Assembly (NCBI GenBank): GCA_007116575.1
Contig: SKIF01000039.1
Coordinates: forward strand, 1 to 64,000
DNA: 64,000 nucleotides
From: Paracoccaceae bacterium
Lineage (GTDB): Bacteria; Pseudomonadota; Alphaproteobacteria; Rhodobacterales; Rhodobacteraceae
Direction: 5' to 3'
Part shown: positions 32,831 through 42,430 of the stretch, piece after piece
Layout: each line of letters opens with the position of its first letter
Numbering within the stretch: position 1 is the first letter of the stretch
The notes under the pieces: generated by a model
Told to the model about the DNA's origin: nothing
The model's database searches: none
The model's input: the letters and a program-made list of their open reading frames with translations, nothing else
Position numbers and translations under genes: made by a program

Positions 32831-34318
32831 ATGGGCAATATTCTGGCTCTCGACCAAGGTACGACATCGAGCCGCGGCATCATCTTCAATACCGAGATGC
32901 AGATCACGGCTATCGCGCAGGAGGAATTCACGCAGCATTATCCGGCCTCGGGTTGGGTCGAACATGATCCCTCCGACCTGTGGTCTACCACCGCCTCGAC
33001 CGCGCGCGCGGTGATCGAGAAGGCGGGCCTCTCAACCCGCGACATCAGCGCGATCGGTATCACCAACCAGCGCGAAACGACCGTTGTCTGGGACCGCAAG
33101 ACCGGCAAGCCAATTCATAACGCGATTGTCTGGCAGGACCGGCGCACGGCTGATTTCTGCACAGAGCTGCGCGCGGCGCGCCATGAAGAAATGATCACGG
33201 CGCGCACCGGACTGCTGGCAGACCCGTATTTCTCGGCCACCAAGTTGAAATGGATCCTCGACCATGTCGACGGCGCGCGCGCGCGCGCGAAGGCGGGCGA
33301 GTTGGCCTTCGGTACGGTCGATAGCTGGCTGATCTGGAACCTGACCGGCGGCAAGGTCCATGCCACGGATGCCACCAATGCCGCCCGGACCATGCTCTAT
33401 GACATCCACAAGGGTCGCTGGAGCCAGACCATCTGCGATCTGTTCGACATTCCGCGCGAGATGCTGCCCGAGGTGCGCGATTGCGCCGCGGATTTCGGCG
33501 TTACACGGTCCGATCTTTTCGGGCGCGAGATCCCGATCCTCGGTGTGGCAGGCGATCAGCAGGCGGCGACGATCGGACAGGCCTGTTTCGCGCCGGGCAT
33601 GTTGAAATCCACCTATGGCACCGGTTGTTTCGCCGTGCTGAACACGGGCGAGACGCCAGTTGCCTCGTCGAACAAGCTTTTGACGACTATCGCTTACCAA
33701 CTCGACGGCAAGCCAACCTATGCGCTGGAAGGGTCAATCTTCATCGCGGGCGCAGTCGTGCAATGGTTGCGCGACGGGTTGAAAGTGATCCGCGCTGCGC
33801 CCGAGACGCAGGGGCTGGCCGACGCGGCTGATCCGGGTCAGGATTTGCTTCTCGTGCCTGCTTTCGTGGGGCTCGGCGCGCCCTATTGGAAGCCAGAGGC
33901 GCGCGGCGCGATATTCGGGATGACGCGCAATTCCGGCCCGGCGGAATTCGCCCGGGCGGCGCTTGAGTCAGTGGGCTATCAGACCCGCGACCTGTTAGAG
34001 GCGATGCAGGCCGACTGGGTGCGCGAAGGCACGCAGCCGACTCTGCGGGTGGATGGTGGCATGGCCGCGAATGACTACGCTATGCAGTTCCTGTCCAACA
34101 TCATCGGCGCGCCAGTGGACCGCCCGCAAGTGCTGGAAACCACCGCGTTGGGGGCGGCATGGTTGGCGGGGATGCGCGCGGGCGTCTGGCCGGGGATGGC
34201 GGATTTCGCCAAGGGCTGGGCCGTCGAGCGGCAATTCACCGCCAGTATGGATGCCGCTGCGCGCGATGCGCGTTATGCGCGCTGGAAACGCGCGGTGAAC
34301 GCAGTGCTTGCTGTATGA
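32831..34318 (+). CDS. glpK: Glycerol kinase
   Basis: [46 protein letters not shown]. Confidence 0.97.
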   Translation: MGNILALDQGTTSSRGIIFNTEMQITAIAQEEFTQHYPASGWVEHDPSDLWSTTASTARAVIEKAGLSTRDISAIGITNQRETTVVWDRKTGKPIHNAIVWQDRRTADFCTELRAARHEEMITARTGLLADPYFSATKLKWILDHVDGARARAKAGELAFGTVDSWLIWNLTGGKVHATDATNAARTMLYDIHKGRWSQTICDLFDIPREMLPEVRDCAADFGVTRSDLFGREIPILGVAGDQQAATIGQACFAPGMLKSTYGTGCFAVLNTGETPVASSNKLLTTIAYQLDGKPTYALEGSIFIAGAVVQWLRDGLKVIRAAPETQGLADAADPGQDLLLVPAFVGLGAPYWKPEARGAIFGMTRNSGPAEFARAALESVGYQTRDLLEAMQADWVREGTQPTLRVDGGMAANDYAMQFLSNIIGAPVDRPQVLETTALGAAWLAGMRAGVWPGMADFAKGWAVERQFTASMDAAARDARYARWKRAVNAVLAV

Positions 34319-34382
34319 TGCCTCTGTCCGGACACATATGCCCCGATGCACCGCATGGCGTTTTGACAAGATGACCGGGAAA

Positions 34383-34408
34383 GAGGGCCGCCAGTGCTTG
34401 CGGCCCTC
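34383..34408. terminator. Hairpin downstream of glpK (1)
   Basis: GAGGGCCGC-cagtgctt-GCGGCCCTC. Confidence 0.45.
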
Positions 34409-34480
34409 GTGCGGGTGCGATCCGGTTGACCAGAACGCTTCGCGAATGAGCCTCGATTGCGAAGGCTGGTGTTTTTGAAG

Positions 34481-34516
34481 GCAGGTCACTGGCCGCGAGA
34501 GTGGCCAGTGACCTGC
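34481..34516. repeat. Long perfect inverted repeat downstream of glpK (2)
   Basis: GCAGGTCACTGGCC-gcgagagt-GGCCAGTGACCTGC, 14-bp perfect arms. Confidence 0.6.
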
Positions 34517-34894
34517 ATCGCTGCTCCGACCCGACCGGCATTCGGATGCCGTGCCGTGATCCGCCCAAATTAGATAAGCCATTGTTTGAAAAGCACGATC
34601 AACTTCCGCCGCACCAAGCGATCCTTGCTGAGCTGATCGATTTTTGACTTTGCCGGTCGATGGGGCTACGTCGCCCGCGCTGACACAAGCTCAGCCGTTT
34701 TCGTGTATCAACCAGAGAGACCCATGGACAGTTGCTCTAGTAGCGGTCTGGCCTCTGTGTTTTGCAAGATGCTGCGCAGCCGCCAGACCTTCCGGACAAA
34801 TTCAGACCACCCGGCCTGTCTGCGGCTTTGGGGCGCGCGTATGTAACGCGGCCCTTGTGCTTCCAGACCGGCGCGGCTGGACGGAGGCACAGTA

Positions 34895-35089
34895 ATGACT
34901 TTTCACTTCGCCCATATGGCCCCACCCGGCGCAACCGCGCGTCGCACCCCTGTCGCCTGCTGGCTGCGTGACGCGCGCACAGGCAGGCCCGTGCAGCATT
35001 GCCAGACCGCCACGCCCATACAGCCCGACGCATTGAACACCCCCCGTTGCGCACTTCTCGCCCAGCAAGCCGAGCTGCGCGCGGGCTGA
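34895..35089 (+). CDS. Small hypothetical protein
   Basis: MTFHFAHMAPPGATARRTPVACWLRDARTGRPVQHC...; weak, ORF only. Confidence 0.3.
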   Translation: MTFHFAHMAPPGATARRTPVACWLRDARTGRPVQHCQTATPIQPDALNTPRCALLAQQAELRAG

Positions 35090-35122
35090 GGCCTGCACGC
35101 ATCTGCGTCGGGAGTGCATGTT

Positions 35123-35551
35123 ATGCGCCTGATCATCGCCGGAGGGCGGCATCTGGATGATGTCACCCTTATCCGCCGCGCGCTTTCGCGTGCCCATGCG
35201 CTGCGCCCTGTCACTGTGCTGATCCATGGTGGCAGTGGCGCGCTTGGCATCACTGCCGAGGATTGGGCGCGCGAAATGCGGCTCCATGTCGTGTGTTACC
35301 CTGTGAATTGGCGGGAATTCGGCAAGCGCGCCGAAGCCATCCGCAATGCCTTCATGCTGTAGGATTCGCGCGCTGATATGGTGCTGGTCCTGCCAGGTGG
35401 CACTGACACCGCGGATCTGGTTGCCAACGCATTCGGCGCGCATGTGCCGGTGATTGATGGCGATGGCAGGCCCGTGACATCGACCGGAAAAGGCGCAAAG
35501 CCATCTGCCGACAGCGCGGCTTTGTGTGTCATCCCCCAGAACAAACCCTGA
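35123..35551 (+). pseudogene. DUF2493/SLOG-family gene interrupted by in-frame TAG at 35360-35362
   Basis: MRLIIAGGRHLDDVTLIRRAL...RNAFML* then in the same frame DSRADMVLVLPGGTDTADLVANAFGAHVPVIDGDGRPV. Confidence 0.72.
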
Positions 35552-35566
35552 AGCGGAGGACTGGTC

Positions 35567-35851
35567 ATGAACATGCGCCATCCCGATACCAGAACCGCCC
35601 GTCCCGCCGATCTGTTCGGCCATATGGACCATCTTCTTGCGCAGCTAGAAAAAGCTCCCACTGCGCGCACGGCGCGGCTCAAGATGGTCCTGGCCGAAAT
35701 GGGACGGTGCTTGGCCGTGCACGGGGGGTCCGAACAGCTGCCAGAGAAAGGCCCGGCGAAGACACTGCTCAGGCAGATCCGTCGGCCCTGCGCACTCTAC
35801 CGCAAAGACAGCCAGATCGGCCCGGTCGCCCTCTCTTCCGCCTTGCGCTGA
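35567..35851 (+). CDS. Hypothetical protein
   Basis: ORF with gaggac RBS-like sequence upstream; no family recognised. Confidence 0.35.
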   Translation: MNMRHPDTRTARPADLFGHMDHLLAQLEKAPTARTARLKMVLAEMGRCLAVHGGSEQLPEKGPAKTLLRQIRRPCALYRKDSQIGPVALSSALR

Positions 35852-35932
35852 CGCGCAAAGGCAGGGCTGGCCAATGCCAGCCACTGAAAATCAAACCCTG
35901 CTCAACTTTCCTCAAGCCAATGGAGAAATCAC

Positions 35933-36997
35933 ATGGCAAGCACTACTATCGAAACACTCGGCAGCGCGGTGGCCGCAACCAAAGTCAGCGGCGGCCCCAT
36001 CTCTGCCCGGATTCGCGATGCCTTTGTCTATGTCAATGACACTGTAAAAGTCAGCGAAGCGCTGGAAGCTGTCCGCCGCTCGCGTATGCCTGCAGGACAG
36101 GCCGCTGTCGTCTTTGTCGTGGACGGGCGAGGCCGCTACAAGGGATATGCGCGGCTCTCAGCGCTGCTGCGCGCCGACCCGGTCAGCACAATCATGCCTT
36201 CGGTCGAAGGCGCGGATCTGGCCGTGGCCCATGATATGGATCAGGAAGCTGCCGCCCGCCGCCTGCAACTGAAGGATGTGCCACTTCTTCCGGTCGTCAA
36301 CTCGAAGCGCGAGATGATCGGCGTGCTGACCTTTGACGATGCGATGGATATTCTCGAGGCCGAGACCTCGGATGATATCTATTTCAAGGCCGGCGTGGGG
36401 GACATGTTCCACACCGAAGACCATGTGCGCTCGGAAAAGCTGACCCAGGGGCCGATCTGGTACACAGTGCGCGTGCGTATCCTGTTCCTGATGGTGACGC
36501 TGGCAGGCGGTCTGATCGTCGGCGGGTTGATCGACCAGTTCGAGGATGTGCTGGGCGCGGTTCTGGCGCTTGCGATCTTCATCCCGCTGGTGATGGATAT
36601 GGGCGGCAATGTCGGCACGCAATCCTCGACCATCTTTGCGCGCGGCTATGCGCTGGGGCATGTCACGATCAAGGATTTCTGGCGCAAGAACTTCGCCCGC
36701 GAGGCGCTGGTTGGCCTGACCATGGCTGTCGGCATAGCGCTGGTGGCCGGGGTAGTGGCCTATTTCTGGCAAGGCGTGCCGAATGACATCCCGCAACTGG
36801 GGATTGTCGTTGGCGTGGCGCTCTTCACCTCGGTCTTTCTGGCCTCGATGCTGGGCTTCCTGCTGCCCTATATCATGATCAAGATCGGTGTGGACCATGC
36901 GCCGGGGGCTGACCCGTTCATCACAACCATCAAGGATTTTTCCGGCCTGCTGGTTTATTTCCTGATGGCGTCCTGGCTACTGGGGATTCAGATCTAA
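35933..36997 (+). CDS. MgtE-type Mg2+ transporter lacking the N-terminal MgtE_N domain
   Basis: CBS-pair region, then VRVRILFLMVTLAGGLIVGGLI, GNVGTQSSTIFARGYALGHV; starts directly before the CBS region. Confidence 0.9.
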   Translation: MASTTIETLGSAVAATKVSGGPISARIRDAFVYVNDTVKVSEALEAVRRSRMPAGQAAVVFVVDGRGRYKGYARLSALLRADPVSTIMPSVEGADLAVAHDMDQEAAARRLQLKDVPLLPVVNSKREMIGVLTFDDAMDILEAETSDDIYFKAGVGDMFHTEDHVRSEKLTQGPIWYTVRVRILFLMVTLAGGLIVGGLIDQFEDVLGAVLALAIFIPLVMDMGGNVGTQSSTIFARGYALGHVTIKDFWRKNFAREALVGLTMAVGIALVAGVVAYFWQGVPNDIPQLGIVVGVALFTSVFLASMLGFLLPYIMIKIGVDHAPGADPFITTIKDFSGLLVYFLMASWLLGIQI

Positions 36998-37169
36998 ACT
37001 ACTGACACTCTGACCGGGCAGCGCCTTTGGCGCTGCCCGGTTTCCCTCAATGTGGAGCAAACACTTCTGCCTGACGCTCACTTATCGCAACTTTCCTGCC
37101 TCTTCGCATAATGCGTTGCCCCGACACCGCGCGGGCCAATGCGCGGGGCAAAGCCAACAGGAGGCGGTC

Positions 37170-37544
37170 ATGACCTGTATGAGCCCGCACACACCCAAGA
37201 CGCAAAGCAACCTCACCACCGCCCATCTGCGCGCCTTCATCTATGGCGACAGCATGAAAGCGGAGCGTCCCGCGCTGCTTCGGCACACGCCGGATGCCAT
37301 CGCCCGCGCGCTCGTGCGCCTGCCATCCGAGGAGGCCGCGCGTTGTCTCGCGCTCTTGCCTGCGGGCGCGCAGATCGCGATTGTCACGCGGCTTGACCGG
37401 GACACCCGCGCGCGGCTTGGGCGCGACTGTCAGGACTGGGCCTGCGCGATCCCGATCCTGCGCGGCTTTCAGCTATCGGTGGCGCGACATGGCATGCTAG
37501 GTCAGATGACACCTCTGGGCCGGACTGAAAGCCAAGCAACATGA
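37170..37544 (+). CDS. Small protein resembling a free-standing MgtE N-domain
   Basis: HTPDAIARALVRLPSEEAARCLALLPAGAQIAIVTRLDRDTRARLG resembles MgtE_N helical repeats; next gene after mgtE. Confidence 0.55.
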   Translation: MTCMSPHTPKTQSNLTTAHLRAFIYGDSMKAERPALLRHTPDAIARALVRLPSEEAARCLALLPAGAQIAIVTRLDRDTRARLGRDCQDWACAIPILRGFQLSVARHGMLGQMTPLGRTESQAT

Positions 37545-38686
37545 CCCATTTGCACACGACCATCGACAGTGATGCCCTGCGCGACAAGCGCCGCGCGGCC
37601 TGGGCCGGGGTGGTACTGAACGGCCCGCTTTCGGTGGCCAAGATCATTGCCGGTTTGGTGGCCAATAGTCAGGCGCTGGTGGCGGACGGGGTGCATTCGC
37701 TCTCTGATCTGGCCTCTGACGCGGCAGTGATCTGGGCGCTGAAGCATTCGCACCGCCCGCCCGACAGCGAACATCCCTTCGGGCATGGCCGCTTTGAAAC
37801 TTTGGCCACGCTGGCCATTGCCGCCATGTTGGCGCTGGCGGCTTTCGGCATCTTGATCGATGCGGGGGCGCGGCTGATCGACCCGCCGGACACAGCGCCG
37901 GGGGCGCTGGCGCTGTGGGTCGCGGCGCTGTCCATCGCGCTGAAAGAGGGGCTGTACCATTACACCAAGGCGGTGGCGAAACGCACCGGATCGGCGATGA
38001 TGGCCGCCAATGCCTGGCATCACCGCTCGGACGCCGTGACATCGGTGGTGGCGCTGGCAGGGATTGGCGCGGCGATGCTGGGCGCGCCCTGGGCCGATGC
38101 GCTTGGGGCAGGCATCATCGCGCTGATGCTGGGGCGCGTGGCGTGGCATTACGGCCTCCCGGCGATCAGCGAGTTGGTTGATACTGCCCCGCCCGAGGAA
38201 ATGGCGCAACAGATCATGACTGCGCTGATGGCAACGCCGGGGGTGCGCGACGCCCATGAGCTGCGCCTGCGCCAGTTGGGCGGCAGCATTCAGGCCGATG
38301 TGCATATCACGCTCGACCCGGCGATGACATTGTCAGAGGCCCACCGGCTGTGCGAGGCGGCACGCGCCCATGTGCTGGAGACGCTGCCCGATATGGCCGA
38401 GATCATCATCCACCCCGAACCCGACGGCCATGCAGACGGGCCAGCCGCCCATGACGCCGCGCTGCGCCCGGAACTGGCGCAGGTGGTGCGCGAGTGCCTT
38501 GACGGGGTGGTGGCGGCGGACACGATCCGCCATTTACGGTTGGATTACCGCGATGACGGGGTGATTGCGGTGGTGGAACTGCGCGCCGCCCCGTCCGAGG
38601 GCGCGCAGCGTAGCGTGGCAAAGCGCGTGCAGAGGACGGGCAGCGATCTGGCAGAGATTCGCCTGCTCTGGGCCGCGCCGTCATGA
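37541..38686 (+). CDS. Cation diffusion facilitator family transporter
   Basis: SQALVADGVHSLSDLASDAAVIWAL; ANAWHHRSDAVTSVV; ATGA overlap with previous gene. Confidence 0.92.
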   Translation: MTHLHTTIDSDALRDKRRAAWAGVVLNGPLSVAKIIAGLVANSQALVADGVHSLSDLASDAAVIWALKHSHRPPDSEHPFGHGRFETLATLAIAAMLALAAFGILIDAGARLIDPPDTAPGALALWVAALSIALKEGLYHYTKAVAKRTGSAMMAANAWHHRSDAVTSVVALAGIGAAMLGAPWADALGAGIIALMLGRVAWHYGLPAISELVDTAPPEEMAQQIMTALMATPGVRDAHELRLRQLGGSIQADVHITLDPAMTLSEAHRLCEAARAHVLETLPDMAEIIIHPEPDGHADGPAAHDAALRPELAQVVRECLDGVVAADTIRHLRLDYRDDGVIAVVELRAAPSEGAQRSVAKRVQRTGSDLAEIRLLWAAPS

Positions 38687-38753
38687 GCGTGTTACGCGCG
38701 GGCGTCATGCCTGCCCATTATGGAAAGCCAGCCACATGCCTGATCTGATCTAA

Positions 38754-39443
38754 CTGCAACCGATCCTGAACCTCTCTGCCGCGCTTCTGTTCGGGGCAGT
38801 GATCGGCATGGAACGGCAATGGCGCCAGCGACTGGCGGGGTTGCGCACGAACACGCTGGTGTCGCTCGGTGCGGCCAGCTTCGTGCTGTTTTCCGCTGCC
38901 TTCCCCGAAGAGATCAGCCCCACCCGGGTTGCCGCGCAGATCGTATCGGGGATCGGGTTTCTGGGCGCGGGTATCATCTTTCGCGAAGGCTTCAATGTGC
39001 GCGGGTTGAACACAGCCGCAACGCTGTGGTGCGCGGCGGCCATCGGGATGCTTGCGGGCGCAGGAGAATTCATGTTGGCGGCGTCGGTCACGGGCGCAGT
39101 GGTCTTTGTCAACCTGGGCCTGCGACCGCTCGCGCGGGTGCTCGACCGCCAGCCGATCCAGACAACGGAACTGACGCGCTACTACGCGGTCGAGATTATC
39201 TGCAGGGGCGCGCAAGAGGCTCATGTTCGCGCGCTGATGTTGCAGGGCTTTTCCGAGAATGGGTTGCACCTGACCGGGCTGGAATCGGAGAATATTGAGG
39301 ATACGGACCGCGTCGAGGTCATGGCCGAGGTCAATGCCGACACCACATCCGACTCGGCGCTGGAACAGATCGTCGGTCGTCTGAGCCTCGAGCCTGCGGT
39401 GACGGCCGCGCGCTGGACGATCCGGGAAACCGGACTTTCCTGA
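38754..39443 (+). CDS. MgtC/SapB family protein; 5' end interrupted by an in-frame stop, start uncertain
   Basis: LNLSAALLFGAVIGMERQWRQRLAGLRTNTLVSLGAASFVLFSAAFPE; upstream frame reads MPDLI*LQPILNL (TAA 38751-38753). Confidence 0.75.
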   Translation: MQPILNLSAALLFGAVIGMERQWRQRLAGLRTNTLVSLGAASFVLFSAAFPEEISPTRVAAQIVSGIGFLGAGIIFREGFNVRGLNTAATLWCAAAIGMLAGAGEFMLAASVTGAVVFVNLGLRPLARVLDRQPIQTTELTRYYAVEIICRGAQEAHVRALMLQGFSENGLHLTGLESENIEDTDRVEVMAEVNADTTSDSALEQIVGRLSLEPAVTAARWTIRETGLS

Positions 39444-39502
39444 CCAGTCCAAATTTCTGCCAGTTTTCACTGATATCCACGCGTGCAAGACATGGAGATT
39501 GC

Positions 39503-40414
39503 ATGACTGATTTCAGCATCAATTTCCGATTGCCGCGCGGGTTCGGAACAATTCTGGGCATGGGCAACGACGCCTATAAGCTGATGGTGGCCATCGGGTC
39601 CCTGATCACGACCATTGTCCTTACCATCGGCAAGCTGCTTGTCGGTATCCTGTCGGGTTCGCTCGCGCTGGTTGCCGACGCGTTGCAGGGCCTGATCGAC
39701 ATCATCGTGACGGGTGTCACTGTCGCCGTGGTCAGCCTGTCGGGTCGTGGGTCAGATCCGGGCTGGACCTGCGGGCGCGAGAAACTTGAAGCCTTTGCCG
39801 CGCTGGCCGAGGCCGTGCTTTTGGGTATCATCGCGGTCTTCATCTGGCATCTGGCGGCGCTCAAGCTGTTCGAGGGCACAGCGCCGATGCAACTGGAGGC
39901 ATGGTATCTGGGTGCTGTCGCGCTTGCCGCAATGGCCGATTTCATCCGACATCTGATCGTCAAACGTGCCGCGCGCGCGACGGGCAGCATGGCGCTGGAA
40001 GCGAATGCCGCGCATTTCCTCACGGACTCGCTGGGCACGGTGTTGGTGACCCTGGGGTTCGTTGGCGCATGGTACGGAATGCCTGTTGCCGACACGATTG
40101 CGGCAATCGGAGTTGCTGGCCTTCTCAGCTATACGTCCTACACGGTCGGCCGCCGCGCGCTGGGTATGCTGCTGGACCGGGTCGATCCGCAGCTGTCACT
40201 GGCGGTCCTGGAGGTGATCGAGTCCTTCCCGGAAGTCTCCGACGTCACAAAACTGCGCATCCGCTGTTTGCCGGATCATCATACCGTAGACGTGACGATC
40301 GAGGCCAGACTGCATGATCTGCAGGATATCATACGGCTTGAATCGGACTTGCGGGACAGAATTGAACATGTGATTGGCAAGACCGATCTTTGCGCGGCTC
40401 TTCGCCCTGTGTGA
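39503..40414 (+). CDS. Cation diffusion facilitator family transporter
   Basis: LVGILSGSLALVADALQGLIDIIVTGVT; EANAAHFLTDSLGTVLVTLGF. Confidence 0.9.
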   Translation: MTDFSINFRLPRGFGTILGMGNDAYKLMVAIGSLITTIVLTIGKLLVGILSGSLALVADALQGLIDIIVTGVTVAVVSLSGRGSDPGWTCGREKLEAFAALAEAVLLGIIAVFIWHLAALKLFEGTAPMQLEAWYLGAVALAAMADFIRHLIVKRAARATGSMALEANAAHFLTDSLGTVLVTLGFVGAWYGMPVADTIAAIGVAGLLSYTSYTVGRRALGMLLDRVDPQLSLAVLEVIESFPEVSDVTKLRIRCLPDHHTVDVTIEARLHDLQDIIRLESDLRDRIEHVIGKTDLCAALRPV

Positions 40415-40736
40415 CAGTTGTTTCCCGAGCCAAGAGGCAAAGAAACACCCAGCGCCGGCTATCAGAAGGCCGCAAAGATGCCGCGGGCACATGACTTGCC
40501 TCGGGCGATAGCGACTTCAGCATCCCGCTGAGAAGAAGGGTGTTCGGGCAGGCGGTGGCCGGGAATTGCCGGATATCAGGCGCGCTGTTCCTCGACTCGG
40601 CCCTCTCCCGGTTCACAGGGGGCATGTTCAGTTGTATGGATGGTGAAACAGCCGACGTTCCATTCAGGACCAGACGGAGACCTCTGCCATACTTGAACCT
40701 GGACGCATAACGCGCAGGCTGGAAGGCGTTGCACCT

Positions 40737-41675
40737 TTGCAGGCACTGCTGGTCATCGCTGTTGCTCTGGCGCTGGGCTATGCGACCACGCTGCTGCCAT
40801 GGCGCGACATTCTGACGGCGCTGCGGTCCACCGACCCCTTGTTGCTGGGGCTTGCGGCAGCGCTTCAGTTGGGCGTGATTCCGTTCTGGGTCTGGCAGTG
40901 GGGTCTCATCGCCTCGGCTCTGACCTCAGTCCGGTGGCGCGGAATCATGGCGGCGGTTGCTTTGTCTATTGGTGCCAAGGTCTCTATGTCGGGGCTTGCA
41001 GGCGTGTCCGCAGGTGTGCTGGCGCTGAAATCGCATGGCGGGCTGACATATTCCCAGGCAGGCGCACTCATGTCGCTGGACCAGTTCTTCGCGCTGGCCA
41101 CCAAGCTTCTGGTCCTGCTACTCGCGCTGATGCTCGCGCCGCTGCCCCGCGCGATTCATCTTGTCGCGTTGTCGCTGCTCGTGCTTGGGGTTGTCATGGT
41201 GGTGGCCCTTGTCTTTGCACGGCACACGCAGGGGCATCTGGACGCTTTGGCGTCGCGCTACGCGGGGATGATGTCGCGTCTGATATCACAGGTTGCGATC
41301 TTCCTGCGGGATGCGGCCAGGGTCGGCACGGCTCGTGTCGTTCTTGGCGGGCTGGGACTTGCTGTCGTGAAGCGCGCGTTCGAGATTGCGGCGGCACTTG
41401 CCGTGCTTGTTGCCTGCGGTCTCGCGCCCGATCCGGTCGCGGCCTTGCTCGTGGTGGCGGCTGTGAGTGTGACAACGCTCGTCCCGGTCATGCCCGCAAA
41501 TCTCGGAACACACCCTGCCGGCGTTTTCGCGGCACTGGTGCTTGTCGGGGCACCCGCCGACCTCGCGCTCGCGGCCGGGTTGCTGCATCATGCGGTCGTG
41601 TTGGCAACCTCGATCGCCGTAGCTCTACTCGGGATCGTGGCAACCGGTGCGCGAAGCCGCGCGCCATCGCGATAG
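40737..41675 (+). CDS. Lysylphosphatidylglycerol synthase TM-region family protein (UPF0104-like flippase fold)
   Basis: Polytopic; KVSMSGLAGVSAGVLALKSHGGLTYSQAGALMSLDQFFALATKLLVLLLA; VMPANLGTHPAGVFAALVLVG. TTG start. Confidence 0.75.
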   Translation: MQALLVIAVALALGYATTLLPWRDILTALRSTDPLLLGLAAALQLGVIPFWVWQWGLIASALTSVRWRGIMAAVALSIGAKVSMSGLAGVSAGVLALKSHGGLTYSQAGALMSLDQFFALATKLLVLLLALMLAPLPRAIHLVALSLLVLGVVMVVALVFARHTQGHLDALASRYAGMMSRLISQVAIFLRDAARVGTARVVLGGLGLAVVKRAFEIAAALAVLVACGLAPDPVAALLVVAAVSVTTLVPVMPANLGTHPAGVFAALVLVGAPADLALAAGLLHHAVVLATSIAVALLGIVATGARSRAPSR

Positions 41676-41683
41676 GCAGGCCA

Positions 41684-42430
41684 ATGGACTCTCTCGCTTC
41701 CCGCGCAGTGACAGGTTTGCAGGTGACGGACATGTCCAAGCGTTTCGACGGGCGGGAGGCATTGAGCCGGGTGTCTTTCACCCTTGCCCGGGGCGAGATC
41801 GCGGCACTGATAGGGCCCAACGGATCAGGCAAGACGACGCTCTACAACATACTCACCGCGCTGGAGCAGCCCGACTCGGGTGTGATCGTGCTTGACGGAC
41901 AGGATATCACCCGGCTGCCTGGCTTCGGGCGGGGGCGGCTGGGACTGGGCTACCTGCCTCAGGCACCCTCGGTGTTTCGTGGCCTGAATGTGCGTGACAA
42001 TCTCGCACTGGTGCTCGAGCCCAGACTGCCTGGCCGGAGGCAGCGCGCCGCGCGACTGCGGACACTTCTGGAGCAGTTCGAGTTGACCGAGCTGTCCGAG
42101 GCCATGCCGTCGGCCCTTTCAGGGGGGCAGGTCCGGCGGTGCGAGATCGCCCGCGCGCTCGCCTCGGAGCCGCGCTATCTGTTGCTCGACGAGCCTTTCG
42201 TCGGGCTTGATCCGATAAGGATCGCGGATCTTTCTCGGATGCTTGTCAGGCTCGCGCGCAGTGGTATCGGCATTCTGTTGACCGACCATAATATCCGGGC
42301 GGCGCTTGCGATTGCGGATCGAGTCATCGTGCTTTCAAACGGGACGATCCTCGGTCATGGATCCCCCGAAAGCGTGCTTGCCGATGCCGGGTTACGCAGC
42401 GCGTTCCTCGCTCCGGATTTTGCTCTGTGA
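41684..42430 (+). CDS. ABC transporter ATP-binding protein, LptB/LivF-like
   Basis: LIGPNGSGKTTLYNILTALEQPDSG; LSGGQVRRCEIARALASEPRYLLLDEPFVGLDPI; followed by two LptF/G-like permeases. Confidence 0.9.
   Translation: MDSLASRAVTGLQVTDMSKRFDGREALSRVSFTLARGEIAALIGPNGSGKTTLYNILTALEQPDSGVIVLDGQDITRLPGFGRGRLGLGYLPQAPSVFRGLNVRDNLALVLEPRLPGRRQRAARLRTLLEQFELTELSEAMPSALSGGQVRRCEIARALASEPRYLLLDEPFVGLDPIRIADLSRMLVRLARSGIGILLTDHNIRAALAIADRVIVLSNGTILGHGSPESVLADAGLRSAFLAPDFAL

Noticed and set aside
40799-41683. N-terminal part of ORF 40799-42430 as a fusion protein
   Set aside because: It is an out-of-frame read of the LPG-TM-like gene; the ATPase starts at ATG 41684.
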